Of a stretch of DNA of 64,000 nt, positions 60,132-64,000 are shown in pieces. Made by a program: the position numbers and the translations under genes. The notes under the pieces are model-generated. The model was not told the origin of the DNA. It saw only the letters and a program-made list of their open reading frames with translations, and made no database searches. Source of the stretch: an uncultured Bacteroidaceae bacterium (GTDB taxonomy: Bacteria; Bacteroidota; Bacteroidia; Bacteroidales; Bacteroidaceae); contig CALUJL010000027.1 of the NCBI GenBank assembly GCA_944320955.1, forward strand, positions 121,060 through 185,059, in the 5' to 3' direction. Position 1 is the stretch's first letter. Every line of letters begins with the position of its first letter.

Positions 60132-62426
60132 TCATTGCCTGCCTTTTTTCAGGACCAGGAGGGAGGGCAGTGCGGGGAACACGGGCGATTCGGCCACGTG
60201 CGTGCTGCAGGTTTCGTAGGAGAGGAGCATGAGTGCCGTGCTTTCCGGCAGCAGGGGGGCGCGGAGGTCTTCCACTTGTTCGACGGGGTGCAGGTGGATG
60301 CGCTCGGAGTAGCCCGCGGCCAGCTGCGCATAGGCCGCGTTGTGCGATCCGGGCTCTTCCGCCGTGTAGCCCTTGAGGCGGTAGATGTGTATGTCGCGCA
60401 GCTGCTTTTCGGGCGAGAGGGGGCTGCTGTCGAGCAGGTTGGGCAGGTAGTCGAGCAGGAAGTCGTCGGCGTGTGTGCCCAGGAGGATGGCCAGGTCGTA
60501 ATTGGGCGTGTCCAGGTCTTCCTTCCGGCTGGAGTAGATGCCTACGGTGCATTCGGCTTCGGCCAGGATGCTCTCCGTCTTTCCCCGGAAGAGGCTGAAG
60601 AACGGGGTGACGGCCCGCAGCGGCATCTCCTGGGAGCTCATGAAGCGCGGCCCTGCGCCGAGGAGTATCATGTCCGGCTGCTCGGTGCGGATGAGTTGCT
60701 TGGCCTCGTTGATGAAACTGTCCGTCGTGCGGTAGATTTTTTCGAAGTCGATGCCTTTCTGCCGGGCTTCTTCGGTTATCGGGAGGAAGCTCTCGTTGGC
60801 AAACTGCTCGGCATTGGCCGGGTTGACGTCCGTGCCCAGCGTGTAGTGGGCGGCGAGCAGCGGGTGGCCGCCCAGGCGGGGGCCGAAGAGCAGGGAGTAG
60901 ACGCGCAGCAACTTGCGCCCCGTGTCGGGCCGGCCGAAGCAGAGGAGCAGTTTGCCCGTCTGTTGGGGGGCTTGGGCGTTGCGGGCGCGTTCTTCGCGCA
61001 GTTTCCGTATGTGGGAACGCTTGTGCTGCTTGAAGAGGAATTCCACGAGGCTGAGCATCGGGGTGGTCATGAAGGTGGTCACGAGCGCCATGAGCACCAG
61101 CAAGACGAACACCTGGGGCGGGATGACGCCCATCTCGTAGCCTATGTTGACCACGACGAGCTGCATCAGTCCCCGCGTGTTCATCAGCGTGCCGATGATG
61201 AGGCTGTTCTTCCACGGCTGCCCCACGGCGCGTGCCGCCAGGGCGCAGCCGCCCAGTTTGCCCGCGATGGCCATGAGGATGAGCGCCGCGCAGGTGCCCC
61301 ACAGGGCCGGCGTATTGATGAGCCCGATCTCCGTGCGCAACCCCATGAAGGCGAACGACAGGGGGAGGAAGAAGACCGAGGCGATGTCTTCGAGTTTCTC
61401 CATCATCACCGTGCGGAACCCGGCGTTCGTAGGCATCACCACGCCGGCCAGGAATGCGCCCAGCAGGGCGTGGATGCCGAGTATCTCCGTGGCCGCCGCC
61501 GAGAGGACGAGCACGAGGAACATGGAGTTGACGAACCGTTTGTCTATTACCTCCGGGCTGGCGTAGAGCTCGCCTATCTTCTTCAGGAGCGGGCGCACGA
61601 CGAGGAACATCAGCGCGAAGTAGGCCAGCGTGAAGAGCAGCGTGTAGAGCGTGCTCCAGAGGGTCGTGGCCTTGGAGATGGCTATGACGATGGCCAGCAG
61701 GCACCAGGCCGTCACGTCGTCGTTGGCCGCACTGGCCAGCGCCGTGGTGCCCACCGGTTTGCGCGTCATGCCGCGCTCCTGGATGATGCGGGCCAGCACG
61801 GGGAAAGCCGTGATGCTCATCGAGATGCCCATGAAGAGGGCGAAGGGCAGGAACGCGGAAGTCTCGGCGGCATACTGTTCGTAGAGGAAGAGCGAGGCCA
61901 GTATGCCGAGGAAGAAAGAGCTGAAGATGCCTCCGTGGCTGATGACGATGGTGGCGTTCATCTTGTTGCGCAGTGTGCTGAAGTCCACTTCCAGCCCGAT
62001 GACGAACATGAAGAGCAGCAGCCCGATGTTGCTCACCTGTTCCAGTATGCCCAGCGACTCGGGGCGGAATAGGGAGGTATATGCCTCCGGCGCCAGCCAC
62101 CCCAGGAGCGAGGGGCCCAGCACGATGCCGGCGATTATCTCCCCGATGACGCCCGGCTGCCCGATGAAGCGGAACAGCGCCGCGCAGCCGCGCGCCACGA
62201 CCAGTATGACCAGTATCTGCACGAGCAGCACGGCCAGCGGGTGGCGGAGGTTCTCGCGCAAGACGGCGAGGAACGCGCCGAAACCTTCGGAGAAGAAACT
62301 TTCCCCCAAGCCGGGGGCAAAGTTCGTGGCGTGGTACTCCCCCGTCTTGAGCGCGCCGAAGATGAGGCTGCCCAAGACGAGCAGCATGGCCAGGTAGATG
62401 AGGTAGTTTCTATGGGCGCGCTTCAT
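60132..62426 (-). CDS. CPA2 family cation:proton antiporter
   Basis: A 764-residue inner-membrane transporter exchanging Na+ or K+ for protons. The N-terminal 450 residues have about 13 hydrophobic segments with family motifs GQPGVIGEIIAGIVLGPSLL, LFMFVIGLEVD and SAANDDVTAWCLLA (the conserved DD pair of electrogenic antiporters), and LLGAFLAGVVMP. The C-terminal 300 residues are soluble and contain two universal-stress-like folds rather than the usual TrkA-N domain, the form seen in plant CHX proteins and Bacteroidetes relatives. Monocistronic; a -7 box TAATTTTG lies at 62465-62458 on the minus strand. Confidence 0.9.
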   Translation of the reverse strand: MKRAHRNYLIYLAMLLVLGSLIFGALKTGEYHATNFAPGLGESFFSEGFGAFLAVLRENLRHPLAVLLVQILVILVVARGCAALFRFIGQPGVIGEIIAGIVLGPSLLGWLAPEAYTSLFRPESLGILEQVSNIGLLLFMFVIGLEVDFSTLRNKMNATIVISHGGIFSSFFLGILASLFLYEQYAAETSAFLPFALFMGISMSITAFPVLARIIQERGMTRKPVGTTALASAANDDVTAWCLLAIVIAISKATTLWSTLYTLLFTLAYFALMFLVVRPLLKKIGELYASPEVIDKRFVNSMFLVLVLSAAATEILGIHALLGAFLAGVVMPTNAGFRTVMMEKLEDIASVFFLPLSFAFMGLRTEIGLINTPALWGTCAALILMAIAGKLGGCALAARAVGQPWKNSLIIGTLMNTRGLMQLVVVNIGYEMGVIPPQVFVLLVLMALVTTFMTTPMLSLVEFLFKQHKRSHIRKLREERARNAQAPQQTGKLLLCFGRPDTGRKLLRVYSLLFGPRLGGHPLLAAHYTLGTDVNPANAEQFANESFLPITEEARQKGIDFEKIYRTTDSFINEAKQLIRTEQPDMILLGAGPRFMSSQEMPLRAVTPFFSLFRGKTESILAEAECTVGIYSSRKEDLDTPNYDLAILLGTHADDFLLDYLPNLLDSSPLSPEKQLRDIHIYRLKGYTAEEPGSHNAAYAQLAAGYSERIHLHPVEQVEDLRAPLLPESTALMLLSYETCSTHVAESPVFPALPSLLVLKKGRQ

Positions 62427-62457
62427 GGGTTTCTTCGGTGAAGAGGGTATTTTGTCG

Positions 62458-62465
62458 CAAAATTA
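62458..62465 (-). promoter_or_regulatory. -7 box of the antiporter gene
   Basis: Minus strand TAATTTTG fits TAnnTTTG, 32 nt before the start codon. Confidence 0.5.
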
Positions 62466-62477
62466 GGCTTTTTTGCG

Positions 62478-62534
62478 GACAAATGCGGCGTTTCTTGAGA
62501 AAAGCGCTGCAACTTTTCCCGAAAAATACTGTCC
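62478..62534. repeat. 22-nt-period repeat array x
   Basis: Two to three units (ATGCGGCGTTTCTTG, GCGCTGCAACTTTT, ATACTGTCC) upstream of the antiporter gene; the shortest and most degenerate array in the window. Confidence 0.65.
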
Positions 62535-62568
62535 GGGGTGGGGACGGGGCGGGTGGAGCGGGTGCGGG

Positions 62569-63702
62569 TCAGTAGAAGTAGTCGAAGCTTTGTCGGCGGT
62601 CGGTCAGGCTCCAGAGCCTGTCGCGCCCGAGCGTGGCCTGCAGGTAGTAGCCGGGGAAGCGGCGGCCGTCCACGGTCCACAGCTCCCTCAGTATGCCGGG
62701 CGGCTGGTCTTGGAGCGCGCGGTCCAGCGTCTCGACGGCCTGCTGCACGTCGGCATCCAGCGTGTCCGGCCGGAGGACGTGGAGGTGGGCCTTGCGGTAT
62801 TTGTCCATGTAGAGCAGCAGGTCGAGCTGTGCCGCGTGCAGGTCCTTCTCTTTCCACTGCGGTTCGTAGTGCCCCTCGCGGCGCAGTTGGTCGTTGAGCT
62901 TCACGGCCAGCAGGACAACGGACTTCCGCTCCCACCCGGCCGACGGCGATTGGCTCGCCCGCCCCGTCTCCGGCGGGCGGACGGCGAGGCTGCCCAGCCG
63001 CACATACTCGGCCTCCGCGGCCAGCGATCCCTGCGGCATGTAGTCCATGCCCCAATGCTTGCCCCGCGCTTCCGCCCGTCCTTCCTTCACCCGGCCGCGG
63101 AAGAGGCGGGTGGAGACGAGGTGGTTGCCGTAGATGAAGCAGGGGCTTCCCACGCCTACTATCTCCCCTGTGAACCAGCGGACGGGCACGCCCACCAGCC
63201 CTTCGCAGAGGTCTTCTGTCCCGTAGGCTGCGGCCAGACGGCGGAGGAGGCTGTCGCCGTCGGCTGTCTGCCATGTGCCGCGTCGGCAGAACCAGTAGAG
63301 CGTGCCGCGGAAGCGGTTGCTTGTGTGGGAGAGATGCTCGGTGATTTCTTCCACCACCCATAGGTATTCCGACGGGGGCAACTCGCCCACGCCCGTCTGC
63401 CGCAGGGCGGGCACGTCGATGTAGGCGCGCCCCAGATCGCTGTCGCGGCCGTAGATGAGGACATGTTCTTTCGTCCGGTAGCCGAAGTAGACGCGGTCGT
63501 AGCCTGCCGTGTCGAGGCGGACGATGGGGCGCGTGGCGGTGAAGCCCTGCGGCGTCCGGTATCTTTCGGTTTCGAGGTACTGCTGCCGGAATCCGGTGCA
63601 CATTTCTTCTATGGATACGGCTTCGTCCTGCGCCCCGGCGGGGGCGGCAGCGGCGAGCAGCGCGGGCAGGAGGAGGGAGAGGAGGGTGGGGAGTTTCATC
63701 AT
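62569..63702 (-). CDS. Secreted protein of unknown function, paralogue of the next gene
   Basis: A 377-residue exported protein with signal peptide MMKLPTLLSLLLPALLAAAA and cleavage after AGAQ. No family is recognised. The C-terminal 90 residues are homologous to the protein encoded upstream: LLLYMDKYRK, LDRALQDQPPGILRELWTVD and GRRFPGYYLQA match LLFYMDHSHK, LSAALDEQPAGILPEFYALD and GRRFAGVYLKA. An alternative start at 63723 overlaps the upstream gene by 11 nt but delays the signal peptide. Probably an operon of duplicated genes. Confidence 0.65.
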   Translation of the reverse strand: MMKLPTLLSLLLPALLAAAAPAGAQDEAVSIEEMCTGFRQQYLETERYRTPQGFTATRPIVRLDTAGYDRVYFGYRTKEHVLIYGRDSDLGRAYIDVPALRQTGVGELPPSEYLWVVEEITEHLSHTSNRFRGTLYWFCRRGTWQTADGDSLLRRLAAAYGTEDLCEGLVGVPVRWFTGEIVGVGSPCFIYGNHLVSTRLFRGRVKEGRAEARGKHWGMDYMPQGSLAAEAEYVRLGSLAVRPPETGRASQSPSAGWERKSVVLLAVKLNDQLRREGHYEPQWKEKDLHAAQLDLLLYMDKYRKAHLHVLRPDTLDADVQQAVETLDRALQDQPPGILRELWTVDGRRFPGYYLQATLGRDRLWSLTDRRQSFDYFY

Positions 63703-63712
63703 GGGTGCGGGT

Positions 63713-64000
63713 TTAGAGTTCATAATAGTAGCCGCCTATGTAGTCTTCGAGCGTCCATCGGCCGTGTACGCAGCGGGCCTTCAGGTAGACTCCGGCAAAG
63801 CGGCGTCCGTCGAGCGCATAGAATTCGGGCAGGATGCCGGCTGGCTGCTCGTCCAGCGCGGCGGAGAGGTCGGCCAGCAGGCGGCGGTCTACAGCGTCCG
63901 GCTCTTGGGGGAGGAGGGGGCGGAGGCAGGTCTTGTGGCTGTGGTCCATGTAGAAGAGGAGGGCGAACTCCCGGTCTGTCTTCTTTTTCTCCCACTCCTC
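63713..64000 (-). CDS. C-terminal part of a paralogous secreted protein (partial)
   Basis: The reading frame enters from beyond the window edge (first codons read EEWEKKKTDREFALLFYMDH) and stops at 63713; 95 residues are visible. It is homologous to the end of the gene downstream, 10 nt away, so the two are tandem paralogues. An internal Met at 63949 is not the true start, since similarity extends upstream of it. Confidence 0.7.
   Translation of the reverse strand, partial: EEWEKKKTDREFALLFYMDHSHKTCLRPLLPQEPDAVDRRLLADLSAALDEQPAGILPEFYALDGRRFAGVYLKARCVHGRWTLEDYIGGYYYEL

Overview
The window is GC-rich chromosomal DNA from a member of the order Bacteroidales. The evidence is a Bacteroidetes promoter grammar (TTTG, 19-21 nt, TAnnTTTG) ahead of many genes, the near absence of Shine-Dalgarno sites, many lipoproteins with a Cys lipobox, a CarboxypepD-TonB receptor, fasciclin and DUF4827 lipoproteins, LytTR/LytS signalling, and the gene order rimP-nusA-infB followed by sufB-sufC-sufD-sufS. 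I cannot name the genus. No transposase, integrase, plasmid or phage gene is visible.

Layout. 1-9.4 kb: an apparently exported KduI, a fibronectin-like lipoprotein, two sodium-coupled transporters (one with a 36-residue accessory peptide), an NrnA-type DHH phosphoesterase, a DUF4827 lipoprotein and a phosphohexomutase. 9.9-20.4 kb: a fasciclin lipoprotein, an AlkD-like protein, two lipoproteins, asparagine synthase B, a small HTH regulator with a candidate small RNA next to it, a metallophosphoesterase and an AraC regulator. 20.6-23.6 kb: a TonB-dependent receptor. 23.7-27.4 kb: the accessory-looking block, made of a DUF262-HNH nuclease, two tandem EcoRI-type adenine methyltransferases that are a mosaic duplication, and a 250-nt highly structured leader upstream. 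27.4-35.5 kb: WbqC-like protein, S41 protease, two identical tRNA-Asn genes, a double-NUDIX protein, an M16 protease, a SIS isomerase with a PfkB kinase, and a phosphatase lipoprotein. 35.6-42.3 kb: a six-gene TolC-MacA-MacB efflux operon ending in a LytS/LytTR two-component pair. 42.5-49.9 kb: an orphan CydB-like protein, an RluA-type pseudouridine synthase and a 1403-residue secreted modular protein. 50.2-60 kb: the suf and rimP-nusA-infB operons. 60.1-64 kb: a CPA2 antiporter and two tandem paralogous secreted proteins, the second cut by the window edge.

The most unusual property runs through the whole window. Nearly every intergenic gap longer than about 80 bp holds a short array of 22-nt-period units with a palindromic core (AAAAGYGCTGCCGCTTTT and variants). 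I count 24 arrays in 64 kb. They are contiguous rather than spacer-separated, occur inside operons as well as between them, form perfect hairpins where genes converge, and have twice been absorbed into the coding sequence of a signal peptide. Together with the methyltransferase-nuclease block and its structured leader, these are the parts I would look at first.
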